Assembly (NCBI RefSeq): GCF_021390495.1
Contig: NZ_JAJEJP010000002.1
Span: 124,001 to 188,000, forward strand
Source of the DNA: Paraburkholderia sp. ZP32-5
GTDB taxonomy: Bacteria; Pseudomonadota; Gammaproteobacteria; Burkholderiales; Burkholderiaceae
Reading direction: 5' to 3'
DNA length: 64,000 nucleotides
Shown here: piece by piece, positions 45,008-53,688 of the stretch
Numbering within the stretch: the first letter of the stretch is position 1
Layout: every line of letters starts with the position of its first letter
The notes under the pieces: model-generated
What the model was told of the DNA's origin: nothing
Seen by the model: the letters and a program-made list of their open reading frames with translations, nothing else
Database searches by the model: none
Translations under genes and position numbers: made by a program

Positions 45008-45790
45008 TTGAAAGGGAGGGTGAAGTATGTGGTTCACCCTTGGCGATATAAATGAAGTCAGCCCGTTTTTACACAACCTCGGCCAAAAAATGTCAGTCGA
45101 GCCGAACGTGCAGAGTGTTGAAAATCTTTGGTTTCGTGACCTGGATCGGCAAATCCGTTGTTCGATCCGTTGAAACGCGTTTAGCCTGCTGACTGTCGAA
45201 CGTCCAACTTTACGGGCAGCCTGAACGTAGCTCGCACGGACGACACAAGAGCAGTGCGGCCAGGCGGCCTTCACGTTGGGGCCGAACACACCTGCAAACC
45301 ACGTACCGATGCTGCTGATCGGCATCGGGCTGTTTGGCACGTCGTTGACTGGCGCACTGGCGCCGACCGTCTTCATGCTGTCGAACAGCACGGTCGCTGC
45401 TGCTCACGCGCACTAGCCGCGCGCACGCGATCGACAACACCGCGGAGACGATCTGAACGATGCGGGATTCGAATCGACGGGAATTCCGATGTGATCGCTG
45501 GATGGATCGAGCCGACCGAATCGCGATACATGGCGTTCGTGACGAATCCCGCGGAAACTGTACTGCTTGGAGTGGCTTGCCTAGATCGTTGATCAGCGTG
45601 CAGCGCTTCTTTCAACAAGAAACTGGTGAATCCGGAGGCACGCCCCGATGTCGACGCCGCCTGTCATCTCATGCAGTACCAGGAGTTCCGGCTCGGTGGC
45701 CATGCGCGAGCTCCAGCTTGCCCTTACTCTCGTGCGTTGCAGCGGCCTTGTCTTTTCGTACATGGAGTCCACGAAGCAAACGAGCACCAT
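45008..45790. other. Gene-poor region with decayed fragments
   Basis: Between the aminobenzoyl-CoA operon and the LysR gene no intact gene is convincing. Rightward at about 45265-45416 there is a hydrophobic stretch (NHVPMLLIGIGLFGTSLTGALAP) resembling one or two membrane helices, ending at TAG; it looks like the tail of a lost membrane protein. TTTTTACACAACCTCGGCC at 45065-45083 resembles the end of some IS elements, but no transposase is present. Composition is less GC-rich than the flanks. Confidence 0.4.
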
Positions 45791-46738
45791 TCAACCTAAA
45801 GCCAACTCGCCCGCCGTCTCCTGCAACAGCTTGCGAAAGCGCTTCAACACGGGTTCTTCGCGCGCCGTTAACCGCGAGCCCAGCATGATCGGGCTCGATG
45901 GCAACGCGCTCTCTATCTCCAGAATGCTCAACATCCCGAATCGCATGTAACGCCGGGCGATCGACTCCGGCGCGATCGACAGCAACCGCGTGTGCGCCAC
46001 CACTTCGATATTCGATTCGAACGAGCGTGTTTCGAGCACCGGCTCGATCGGCGGCAGACGACGTCGCGTCCAGAACAGATCGAAGGCGATACGCGAGGTC
46101 GTGTCGGCATGCGGCAGCGTCCAGTCGAGCGCCGCCAGATCGGCTAGCCGCAGTTGCCGTGCAGACAGCGCGGGGTGGTCGTTTGAACAGACAATTACGG
46201 TGCGCTCCGCATACAGGCGCTCGATCTTCACCTCGTCGTTTTTCACCGTGCTGGCGCTGCGCAAGATCGCGAAATCGAGTTCGCCTGCCTCCAGCAGTTC
46301 AAACAACCGGGTCGAACTACCTTCGATCACCTTACAACGGAACGCCGTGCCATCGGCGCGCGGCGGATTGTCCGCATGCGTGCCCGCGTACATCCGCGCA
46401 TAAAGTGGCGGAATCAGCGTATGCATCGCGCGGGGTATGCAACCGAGCCGGATCGGCAAACGCGCGCACGACGCGCTCGCGCTCAGCCGGTCCATCGCGC
46501 GCATCACGGAGCGCGCCTGCGCGAGCACGGTTTCGCCGCGCAATGTGGGCTGGGTGCCCCGACTCGACCGTTCGAAGAGCCGTGTTCCCAGCCGGCTTTC
46601 CGCATCGGCGAGCAACCGTGACAGCACCGGTTGCGCGACGCCAAGACTGCGCGCCGCGCGATGCACCGAGCCGCCCTCGCCGATGGCGATGAGCGCTTCG
46701 ATATGACTTCGTTGCAGTGCCGCAGGCGAGCGCTTCAT
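45791..46738 (-). CDS. LysR family transcriptional regulator
   Basis: 315 residues. Winged helix at 1-65 (IEALIAIGEGGSVHRAARSLGVAQPVLSRLLADAESRLG) and a periplasmic-binding-protein-like effector domain beginning LPIRLGCIPRAMHTLIP. It starts MKRSPAALQRSH with GGAGG seven bases ahead of ATG 46738. It is divergent from the first dioxygenase gene, with a textbook LysR box in the 141-base spacer, so it most likely controls the cluster to its right. Confidence 0.88.
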   Translation of the reverse strand: MKRSPAALQRSHIEALIAIGEGGSVHRAARSLGVAQPVLSRLLADAESRLGTRLFERSSRGTQPTLRGETVLAQARSVMRAMDRLSASASCARLPIRLGCIPRAMHTLIPPLYARMYAGTHADNPPRADGTAFRCKVIEGSSTRLFELLEAGELDFAILRSASTVKNDEVKIERLYAERTVIVCSNDHPALSARQLRLADLAALDWTLPHADTTSRIAFDLFWTRRRLPPIEPVLETRSFESNIEVVAHTRLLSIAPESIARRYMRFGMLSILEIESALPSSPIMLGSRLTAREEPVLKRFRKLLQETAGELALG

Positions 46739-46766
46739 GACGTCAACCTCCGAGGGTTGATGGGGA

Positions 46767-46783
46767 GATACGTAAAAGGTATC
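46767..46783. promoter_or_regulatory. LysR-type binding box (ATAC-N7-GTAT)
   Basis: GATACGTAAAAGGTATC contains the perfect interrupted palindrome ATAC-N7-GTAT (with outer G/C pair), the classical recognition box of LysR regulators for aromatic catabolic genes. It lies 28 bases upstream of the LysR start and about 96 bases upstream of the first dioxygenase gene, in the divergent spacer. This supports direct LysR control of both directions. Confidence 0.65.
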
Positions 46784-46879
46784 ACGCGATGCCTTGAATA
46801 TCTCATTTACGCTATCACGGGCACTGACTATATTGGTCTGCATTCGAAAAGGAACCGCGGAATAAGGAGTGCAAAAACC

Positions 46880-47767
46880 ATGACTCAGTTCACCGTGACC
46901 CCGCTCGGCGACGCGCTCGGGGCCGAAATCTCCGGCATCGATCTGACGGCGCCGCTGTCGGCAGACGTAATCGACGGAATCAAACAAGCGTGGGCCGATC
47001 ACCTGGTGCTGCGGTTTCGCGGTCAGGTCCTGACCGATCCGCAACTGCTCGCCTTTACGCGTCATTTCGGCGAACTCGATCCACCAGGGCCGAATCCCTA
47101 CGGCAAGCCGTTTCTATCCGAATTTCCCGAGATCAACGTTATCTCCAACATCAAGAAGGACGGCATGCCGATGGGCAACCTCGGCGATGGCGAAGCGGTC
47201 TGGCACTGCGACATGACGTACATCGAATCGCCGCCCCGTGCTGCGCTGCTCCATGCGCTGCAAATTCCATCCGAAGGTGGCGACACGTTCTGGTCGAACA
47301 TGTATCTCGCGTGGGACACGCTGTCGGACGCGCTGAAAGCGCAGATCGACGGCAAACGCGCGATTCACGACGCGACGTACAACAGCGCGGGGATGATGCG
47401 CAAGGGCATGCAGGAAGTGACCGATCCGCGCAAGGCGCCGGGCGCGCACCATCCTCTCGTGATCCGTCATCCCGATACGCACCGTCCGGCACTGTTTCTT
47501 GGCCGGCGGCGCAACAGCTATATCGTCGGCATGGATCTCGACGCGAGCAACGCACTGCTCGACACGCTCTGGGCCCACGCGACGCAACCGCAGTTCACGT
47601 TCCGCCAGGTCTGGCAGAAGGCCGACCTGATCATGTGGGACAACCGCTGTACGCTGCATCGACGCGATTCGTTCGATCCTTCCGCATCGCGATTGATGCA
47701 CCGCACGCAGATCAAGGGCGGCAAAGTCGCGCCCTATGAGTCGGCCCATCTCACCGTCGCATCCTGA
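46880..47767 (+). CDS. TauD/TfdA-family Fe(II)/2-oxoglutarate dioxygenase 1
   Basis: 295 residues. Iron ligands are seen as H-x-D in VWHCDMTY and the distal His in NRCTLHRRDSFD. The 2-oxoglutarate-binding Arg is in the C-terminal LMHRTQIKG. The N-terminus FTVTPLGDALGAEISGIDL is the usual TauD/TfdA opening. It hydroxylates a C-H next to a heteroatom, often cleaving sulfonate or aryloxy side chains. Related to the second dioxygenase downstream. Preceded by AAGGAG; expected to be LysR-regulated. Confidence 0.9.
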   Translation: MTQFTVTPLGDALGAEISGIDLTAPLSADVIDGIKQAWADHLVLRFRGQVLTDPQLLAFTRHFGELDPPGPNPYGKPFLSEFPEINVISNIKKDGMPMGNLGDGEAVWHCDMTYIESPPRAALLHALQIPSEGGDTFWSNMYLAWDTLSDALKAQIDGKRAIHDATYNSAGMMRKGMQEVTDPRKAPGAHHPLVIRHPDTHRPALFLGRRRNSYIVGMDLDASNALLDTLWAHATQPQFTFRQVWQKADLIMWDNRCTLHRRDSFDPSASRLMHRTQIKGGKVAPYESAHLTVAS

Positions 47768-47771
47768 TCCC

Positions 47772-48893
47772 ATGGCCGAACTTTCTCTCCCCATCAAAAG
47801 CGTCGACGTGTTCGGCGTCGCCGTGCCGCTCGTCGGTGCCGGATTCAAGAACGCCTATACGACCAAGACGACGCAAAAAAGCGCAATCGTGCGCCTGACG
47901 GCAGAGGACGGATCGATGGGCCTCGGCAACATCGATCCGTCGCCGGGATATTCGGTGGAAACCGTCGAGGCGTCGCTTGACGTCATACGGCGAACGCTGG
48001 CGCCCTGCGTCAAAGGCATGAACGCCGGCAACCCGCATCGCCTGATCAACGCGATGGATCGCATGACCGACGCGTATCTGGACGCCAAAGCGGCCATCGA
48101 AATGGCTGCCGTCGATCTTTTGTCGCGGCATCTCGGCATTCCCGTGCATCAATACCTCGGCGGCGCCGTGAGGGACACGGTCGGCTTCAACGCGTGGATC
48201 GGTATCGTGCCCCCGGACCAGGCCGCCGCGGAGGCGCGGAAATGGTTCGACGCGGGTTTCCGCTCGGCCAAGATCAAGGTAGGCGGCAACATCCACGCCG
48301 ACCGCGACCGCCTGATGGCCGTGCGTGCGGCAGTGGGTCCCGGGATGGCGCTGCGAGCGGATGCCAATGCGGGATATAGCGTGGAAGACGCAATCGCTCT
48401 CGGGCGGCTGCTCGAACCGGTGGGTTTGCAACTGCTCGAACAGCCGGTGGCCGCGGAAGATCTGGCCGGCATGGCGAAGGTGCGGCAGGCGGTCGGCATG
48501 CCGGTGATGGCCGACGAGTCGATCACCGACTATCGCAGCCTGATCGACGTGATCCGCGCCGACTGCGCCGACATCGTCAAGCTCAAGGTGATGAAGCAAG
48601 GCGGCTTGCTGCGCTGCCGCCGGATGCTGGAAAGCGCGACGGCCGCCGGTATGCCCGTGGTGATCGGTCATGGCTTCGGACTCGGAATCAATACGGTAGC
48701 CGAAATAATGCTCGCCTGCACCAGCGACAACGTGCTCGACGGGCTGGAATGCGTGGGGCCGCTCAAAACAGCGGACGACATCGTGACCGCCAAGCTCGAT
48801 CTGACGGGCGGCCGCCTCGCGGTGCCGCAAGGGCCGGGGCTCGGCGTGACGATGGATGACGAGAAGGTGCGGCGCTATCTGTTCGACGCGTGA
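47772..48893 (+). CDS. Mandelate racemase/muconate-lactonizing enzyme (enolase superfamily)
   Basis: 373 residues. The N-terminal capping domain leads to a barrel with Lys-x-Lys in SAKIKVGG, metal ligands Asp in LRADANAGY, Glu in LLEQPV and Asp in VMADESITD, then Lys in IVKLKVMKQGG. The Lys-x-Lys plus second Lys pair is that of the muconate-lactonizing/dipeptide-epimerase subgroup. It catalyses proton abstraction alpha to a carboxylate: racemisation, cycloisomerisation or dehydration. ATG 47772 lies five bases after the dioxygenase stop; an earlier in-frame start would overlap that gene. Confidence 0.9.
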   Translation: MAELSLPIKSVDVFGVAVPLVGAGFKNAYTTKTTQKSAIVRLTAEDGSMGLGNIDPSPGYSVETVEASLDVIRRTLAPCVKGMNAGNPHRLINAMDRMTDAYLDAKAAIEMAAVDLLSRHLGIPVHQYLGGAVRDTVGFNAWIGIVPPDQAAAEARKWFDAGFRSAKIKVGGNIHADRDRLMAVRAAVGPGMALRADANAGYSVEDAIALGRLLEPVGLQLLEQPVAAEDLAGMAKVRQAVGMPVMADESITDYRSLIDVIRADCADIVKLKVMKQGGLLRCRRMLESATAAGMPVVIGHGFGLGINTVAEIMLACTSDNVLDGLECVGPLKTADDIVTAKLDLTGGRLAVPQGPGLGVTMDDEKVRRYLFDA

Positions 48894-48966
48894 CCTGCGT
48901 GCTACCTGTGATACAGGCGCGGGCGTGGCGAGCATCGAGCATGATACGCACCGCGCACCGGTCGAA

Positions 48967-49323
48967 TCAGACGGGCTGAAGCAGTGGCGTCACCTCGTCG
49001 GCCGGGCGGCACAATTTGATGCCGCGCGGCGTACGGACGATGGGCCGGTTCATCAGCACCGGATTGGCCACCATCAGCTCGACGATGCGCGCGTCCGATA
49101 GCGACGCATCGTCGAGGCCAAGATCGGTGTAAGCCGGCTCCTGGGTACGCAACAACTCGCGCGGCGAAAGCTGCATGTCGCGCAGCATGGTGGTGAGTTC
49201 ATCGCGGCTCGGCGGATGCCGCAGGTATTCGACGATGCGGGGTTCCTCGCCGCTTGCCCGAATCATGTCGAGCACCTTGCGCGACGTGCCGCAAGCCGGA
49301 TTGTGAAAGATGGTGATGGTCAT
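48967..49323 (-). CDS. arsC: Arsenate reductase (glutaredoxin type)
   Basis: 118 residues, glutaredoxin-linked ArsC family. Catalytic Cys in IFHNPACGTSRKVLDMI at residue 11, and NPVLMNRPIVRTPRGIKLCRP carries the conserved RP-I pair that positions the arsenate. It reduces arsenate to arsenite with glutathione. It is a single leftward gene set between two dioxygenase genes with no arsB or arsR nearby. ATG 49323 fits the family start MTITIFHNP. Confidence 0.9.
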   Translation of the reverse strand: MTITIFHNPACGTSRKVLDMIRASGEEPRIVEYLRHPPSRDELTTMLRDMQLSPRELLRTQEPAYTDLGLDDASLSDARIVELMVANPVLMNRPIVRTPRGIKLCRPADEVTPLLQPV

Positions 49324-49509
49324 GGTGTCCTCGTTCAATGGAGCGTTGCACGATGACCCGAGCTTAGCGCGATTGATCGCGATCCGCTGTCAGCGCGCTG
49401 ACCTGCGGCAGCGTCATGCCGGCCTGCCGGCGACAACGAATAGAACGGGTGAGCACACCCGCATGAGCCGCATTCCGGCGCGTCGTCATAACAGTTCAGG
49501 AGACACATC

Positions 49510-50418
49510 ATGTCCGCACCAACGCCAGCAGGCACCGCGCTCAAGATCACGCCGCTTGGTGACGCCATCGGCGCGGAGATCGAAGGCGTCGATCTGGCGC
49601 GACTCGACGACGCGGCATTCGCGCAGATCGAACGCGCGTGGGCCGACCATCTCGTGCTGCGCTTTCGCCGCCAGCAACTGAGCGACCTCGATCTGATGCG
49701 ATTCAGCCGCCGCTTCGGCGCACTGGACCGGGTGCCGATCCGCGCGAGCGACGTGATGGATCACACCGATCCGCGCCTCGCCATCGATCCGGAAGCACGC
49801 GAATATGTCACCATCATCTCGAACGTGAAAGTGGACGGGATGGCGATCGGCGGCCTCGGCAATTACGAGGCGCACTGGCATACCGATATGTCGTACAACG
49901 ACACGCCGCCCAGCGCCAGCCTCCTGTATGGCATCGACGTGCCGCCCGCCGGCGGCGACACGTCGTTCTGCAACATGTACCTCGCGTATGAGACGCTCGA
50001 CGAGGCTTCACGCGAACGCGTGCGCGGGCTCACCTGCGTGCACGACGCATCGCGCAACAGTTCGGGCGAGCTGCGCCGTGGCTTCGCCGACAACGACGAC
50101 CCCACCCACACCGTCGGCGCGCGGCACCCGCTGGTGCGCGTGCATCCCGTCACCGAACGCCCGTGTCTTTTCCTCGGACGCCGCCGCAACGCGTATGTCC
50201 CGGAGTTGCCGCTCGACGAGAGCGAACGTCTTCTCGATCATCTATGGGCTCATGCGACGCAACAGCGCTTCAACTGGACGCAGCAGTGGCGGCAGCACGA
50301 CCTCGTGATCTGGGACAACCGCTGCGCGATGCATCGGCGTGACGGTTTCGACGATCGTCACGACCGCGTGATGCACCGCACGCAAATCCGCGGCACCGCG
50401 CCCATGCGGTACGTCTGA
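49510..50418 (+). CDS. TauD/TfdA-family Fe(II)/2-oxoglutarate dioxygenase 2
   Basis: 302 residues, clearly paralogous to the dioxygenase 1.7 kb to the left: shared opening ITPLGDAIGAEIEGVDL, H-x-D in HWHTDMSYND, distal His in NRCAMHRRDGFD and LMHRTQIRG-like Arg (VMHRTQIRG). Substrate-side loops differ (IRASDVMDHTDPRLAIDPEAREYV inserted). The ribosome site is AGGAGA. Followed 50 bases later by a Crp/Fnr regulator. The two enzymes may act on related side-chain-bearing substrates. Confidence 0.9.
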   Translation: MSAPTPAGTALKITPLGDAIGAEIEGVDLARLDDAAFAQIERAWADHLVLRFRRQQLSDLDLMRFSRRFGALDRVPIRASDVMDHTDPRLAIDPEAREYVTIISNVKVDGMAIGGLGNYEAHWHTDMSYNDTPPSASLLYGIDVPPAGGDTSFCNMYLAYETLDEASRERVRGLTCVHDASRNSSGELRRGFADNDDPTHTVGARHPLVRVHPVTERPCLFLGRRRNAYVPELPLDESERLLDHLWAHATQQRFNWTQQWRQHDLVIWDNRCAMHRRDGFDDRHDRVMHRTQIRGTAPMRYV

Positions 50419-50468
50419 GCCTGGGCGCCTGCGCCGATATCGTCACGCCGTCCGAACCGGAGCATGCG

Positions 50469-51143
50469 ATGCGTGAATACAGTCTGAATGCAAGCCAGTC
50501 GCTGGACGCAGTGCTATCGCCGCGCCACGCCCAGACGCTATGTGCGGCAGGACAGATGCGCGAGTTCGACGCGGGGGAGTTCATCTGCCACCAGGGCGAC
50601 GACGCGCGCGACGTGTATCTGCTCGCGCGCGGCGGCGTGAAGACCGTCATGCTGAATTCGGCGGGGCAGGAATCGCTATTGCGGATTCATCTGCCCGGCA
50701 GCCTGCTGGGGCTCATCGCGCTGACGACATACGGCATGCGCGACGTCAGCCTGATCGCCCTCCAGCGCTCGCATGTCGTCGTGATCGCGCGTGATGCAAT
50801 GCTGCAACTGCTGCGCACCGACGGCGATTGCGCCGTTCACGTGATCCGGCTCGTGCTCGACCGGACCCGCGACCTTCATATGCGGGTGGCGGAGTTGTCG
50901 GCCAATCGCGTCGATCAGCGCCTGGCGCGCGCGCTGCTGTCGCTCAGCCGCCCCGATCCGGAAGGCGAGGCCGACGGCACGGTCGCGCTCACGCACGAAG
51001 AACTCGCGCAGTGGATCAATTGCCGCCGTCCCACGGTGACGAGTTGCATGAGCCGCTTCGCGCTCGCCGGACTCATCGACCGGTCGAAACATCGCATCGT
51101 GATCGCCGATCGCACGCGACTCATGCAACTCGTCGCCGTCTGA
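50469..51143 (+). CDS. Crp/Fnr family transcriptional regulator
   Basis: 224 residues. The N-terminal cyclic-nucleotide-binding fold (FICHQGDDARDVYLLARGGVKTVMLNSAGQESLLRIHLPGSLLG) lacks the N-terminal Cys cluster of FNR, and the C-terminal winged helix is THEELAQWINCRRPTVTSCMSRF. It lies between the second dioxygenase and the MFS importer, all rightward, so it may govern both in response to a small ligand or redox cue. The ligand cannot be named. Confidence 0.88.
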   Translation: MREYSLNASQSLDAVLSPRHAQTLCAAGQMREFDAGEFICHQGDDARDVYLLARGGVKTVMLNSAGQESLLRIHLPGSLLGLIALTTYGMRDVSLIALQRSHVVVIARDAMLQLLRTDGDCAVHVIRLVLDRTRDLHMRVAELSANRVDQRLARALLSLSRPDPEGEADGTVALTHEELAQWINCRRPTVTSCMSRFALAGLIDRSKHRIVIADRTRLMQLVAV

Positions 51144-51319
51144 CGCGGCCGCTCACATGCGCCGCCGATGAGGCAATAACAGGCAATACCGCGCAGAACC
51201 GGGCAGAACCCGGCAACGCCACGCAACATCGCAAAGGAGAGTCAGGTCCTTTACACGCAGGCCCTACGACATTATCCCCGACCGGTCGCCGACCAGGTCG
51301 CATACAGGGAGGAGACACC

Positions 51320-52717
51320 ATGGATAACCAGCCGCCGTCACCCGCACTTTTGCTGGCGCGTTTGCAGCGCATTCCGACCACCTGGCATAGCTGGGTGATC
51401 GTGCTGCTCGCCGCCGGTGCACTCGTCATCGAAGCGCTCAACATCGGCAGTCTGTCGATCACGTTGCCGATCATCAGGAAGATCATGATGCTGACGCCGC
51501 GCGACACCGGCATGCTCGCCGCCTCGTCGGCGCTCGGCATCGTCGCCGGGATGATTCCCACCGGCTATATGGCGGACCGCTTCGGCCGCAAACGGCTACT
51601 GATCTTCGGCGTCGTGTGGTTCGCGGGCGGCACCGCGGTATCCGCATTCAGCCCGAACTTCGCAACGCTCGTGATTCTGCGCGGACTGACCGGCTTCGGC
51701 ATGGCGCCGGCGTTCATCATGCCCTACACGCTCACTTCCGAAATCGTCTCGGCCACGACGCGCACAGCGTTCGCCGGACTGCTCGAGACAGCGCTAGGCA
51801 TCGGCTATCTGCTACCGCCGATCGTCGGCATGGCGGTGATTCCGCATTTCGCGCCTGAAGTGGGCTGGCGCGTGTTCACGTTCCTGTGCGGCGTGCCCGT
51901 CGTCTACGTCGTGCTGATCTGGAAATTCCTGCCGGAGTCGCCGCGCTGGCTGCATCGCGTCGGGCGCTATCACGAGGCCGACGGCATCATCTGCCGGTTC
52001 GAGGCCACCGCGGAGCGCAAGCTCGGCGCGCGTCTGCCGTTGGCGGTGGTCGACGAGGTGACCGAGAGCGCCAGCGTGAGCGATCATGCGGCGCCGAAAT
52101 TCTGGTGGTCGCTCGGCGTCGTGTGGACACCGCCGTATCTGTTCCGCACCATCGTGATGACGATCGGCGCAACGAGCCTTTTCTCGATGTTCTACATTTC
52201 GGTTAACTACCTGCCGTCGATTTTCATCGAGAAGCACGTCGTGCTCGAAAGCGCACTCTTCCTCACGCTGATCACCACGGCGACGCAGATTCCGTGGAAG
52301 ATCATGAATGGCATCGCCGCCGAGCATTTCGGGCGCAAGAGAGTGTTCTTCGTCTACACGGTGCTCGCGGCGATATCGACGTATGAATTCACGTTGGCTG
52401 AAAGCACGCTGGCCATGGTGCTGTGGGGCATGGTGATGTTCTCGTCGTCGGGCGCGTCGCCGTCGTTCAAGATGTGGTACGCCGAGCAATACCCCACGCG
52501 AATCCGTGCAACCGGACAGAGCGTGGTCGAAGGGCTCGGCGGACGCTTCTTCGGCGGCGTCGTGTGGACGGCCGTATTCCCAGTGTTGCTGGCGAACGTC
52601 GGCCTGCACGTGTCGATGATGATCGGCGTCGCGATCATGATCGCCGGCATGCTGATCGTGACGATCTTCGCGCCGGAAACCGCCAAACGAACCGTGGAAT
52701 CATTGGAGGCTGCGTGA
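51320..52717 (+). CDS. MFS importer (aromatic acid/organic acid H+ symporter type)
   Basis: 465 residues, 12 helices. GYMADRFGRKRLL is the loop 2-3 MFS motif, with RGLTGFGMAPAFIMPYTLTSE at helix 4 and LPESPRWL at the end of helix 6, the sugar/AAHS-type pattern. ATG 51320 follows GGGAGGAGACACC, a strong site. Probably the uptake system for the compound processed by the dioxygenase/enolase cluster. Confidence 0.88.
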   Translation: MDNQPPSPALLLARLQRIPTTWHSWVIVLLAAGALVIEALNIGSLSITLPIIRKIMMLTPRDTGMLAASSALGIVAGMIPTGYMADRFGRKRLLIFGVVWFAGGTAVSAFSPNFATLVILRGLTGFGMAPAFIMPYTLTSEIVSATTRTAFAGLLETALGIGYLLPPIVGMAVIPHFAPEVGWRVFTFLCGVPVVYVVLIWKFLPESPRWLHRVGRYHEADGIICRFEATAERKLGARLPLAVVDEVTESASVSDHAAPKFWWSLGVVWTPPYLFRTIVMTIGATSLFSMFYISVNYLPSIFIEKHVVLESALFLTLITTATQIPWKIMNGIAAEHFGRKRVFFVYTVLAAISTYEFTLAESTLAMVLWGMVMFSSSGASPSFKMWYAEQYPTRIRATGQSVVEGLGGRFFGGVVWTAVFPVLLANVGLHVSMMIGVAIMIAGMLIVTIFAPETAKRTVESLEAA

Positions 52718-52837
52718 ACGGCGCCGATTCGATCGGCGACACCCTTCGCGGGTGACCGCCTTTGCGAGAAGCGGTTCGCGTGAGGACTCTGTGCAAACAG
52801 GCGTTACGGTCGATTTTTTCCTGCAGGTCAGGATGCG

Positions 52838-53050
52838 TTATTGAATCGACAGGACCGCATTCCAGGCAGTGGGCGCAGCGGAATTCTTGAGGCGGAGCTT
52901 CGCAAGGTTCAGCTGGCCTTTGCGAATGTGTTGCATCAACTCGATGCCGGCCAACGTGGCCGCCGCACTCCTGAAACGTTTGAAACCGAGCATGACATGT
53001 GTCCGGGACTTGATGTTGCGATGGCCCTGCTCGATCAAATTATGGGTATC
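52838..53050 (-). pseudogene. IS6-family transposase, 3' fragment
   Basis: The leftward frame reads NLIEQGHRNIKSRTHVMLGFKRFRSAAATLAGIELMQHIRKGQ, a direct match to the C-terminal part of IS6-family transposases, including the catalytic Glu of the DDE triad in NLIEQ. About 70 residues remain. The N-terminal two-thirds with the two Asp residues is missing, so it cannot be active. Inverted repeats of the element were not found. Confidence 0.8.
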
Positions 53051-53200
53051 CGTGTTCCGCGGTTGAATTGTCATCGTGCGATGCAGCAGTAGGTGCAGGG
53101 TGCGGCTCGCTGCGGATGTGTCGCGGAACGGCCCGACTGTTGCCTGACGATGCGCCGGGGGCGGTGCTCCCACTGCCGGTTTTTAGGCATCTCAAATGCA

Positions 53201-53338
53201 AGACGGACTTTATTCCGCGGCAGGATCGTCGAACCGTGATTTCCAGATGTCGTGACGGACTTTGCGCCTGAGCACATTCCTATGCCAAGTGCGTTTCGAT
53301 TCAATGGGTTATGAGTTGCCCCTTAGACGGACTTTATT
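53201..53338. repeat. Repeated AGACGGACTTTATT words
   Basis: AGACGGACTTTATT is found at 53201-53214 and again at 53325-53338, and the 10-base core GACGGACTTT also at 53254-53263. The repeats are direct, 52 and 72 bases apart, next to the IS6 remnant. They could be remnants of mobile-element ends or a regulatory cluster. Nothing else supports a function. Confidence 0.55.
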
Positions 53339-53688
53339 ATCACGGATCAACTTACCCACATTCAGGCGCGTTTGTGTTGATATATGAACGAGCAGGCTGC
53401 GTTTGCTTAGCCGGCACATCGCGGACCATGGCTGATCGCATGGCAGAGGTCGGCTTCGCTGGGCCCTCTGTCAGTGCCGAAATCGCGGCGAGTGACCACT
53501 GCTCCGCGGAACCCGGTGCTCCTGCCACGTTCGGTTGAGCGTCCGCCTTACCCGATGCACTTGATGAGGTCTCACACCTGGCTAAGGCCAGTCAGGAGTC
53601 GGATGATCCTGAGGCCTGGTGCGCGAGCTTACCGGGCTGTCCCGCCGAAGCGATCGTTGGCGGTAACGCACTGGACGGAGAGATGACG

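Larger units (their letters stand above)
52718..53688. other. Degraded region with insertion-sequence debris
   Basis: Contains the tail of an IS6-family transposase (see separate entry) and three copies of GACGGACTTT at 53202, 53254 and 53326. Other small frames have no recognisable family. It appears to be a deletion or insertion junction between the dioxygenase cluster and the gene group to the right. Confidence 0.5.

Noticed and set aside
45065..45083. TTTTTACACAACCTCGGCC as an IS1182/IS5-type end
   Set aside because: Only one end-like sequence and no transposase coding DNA nearby; too weak for a mobile-element call.
53311..53538. Small frame in the degraded region
   Set aside because: No similarity and it begins within the GACGGACTTT repeat; treated as noise.
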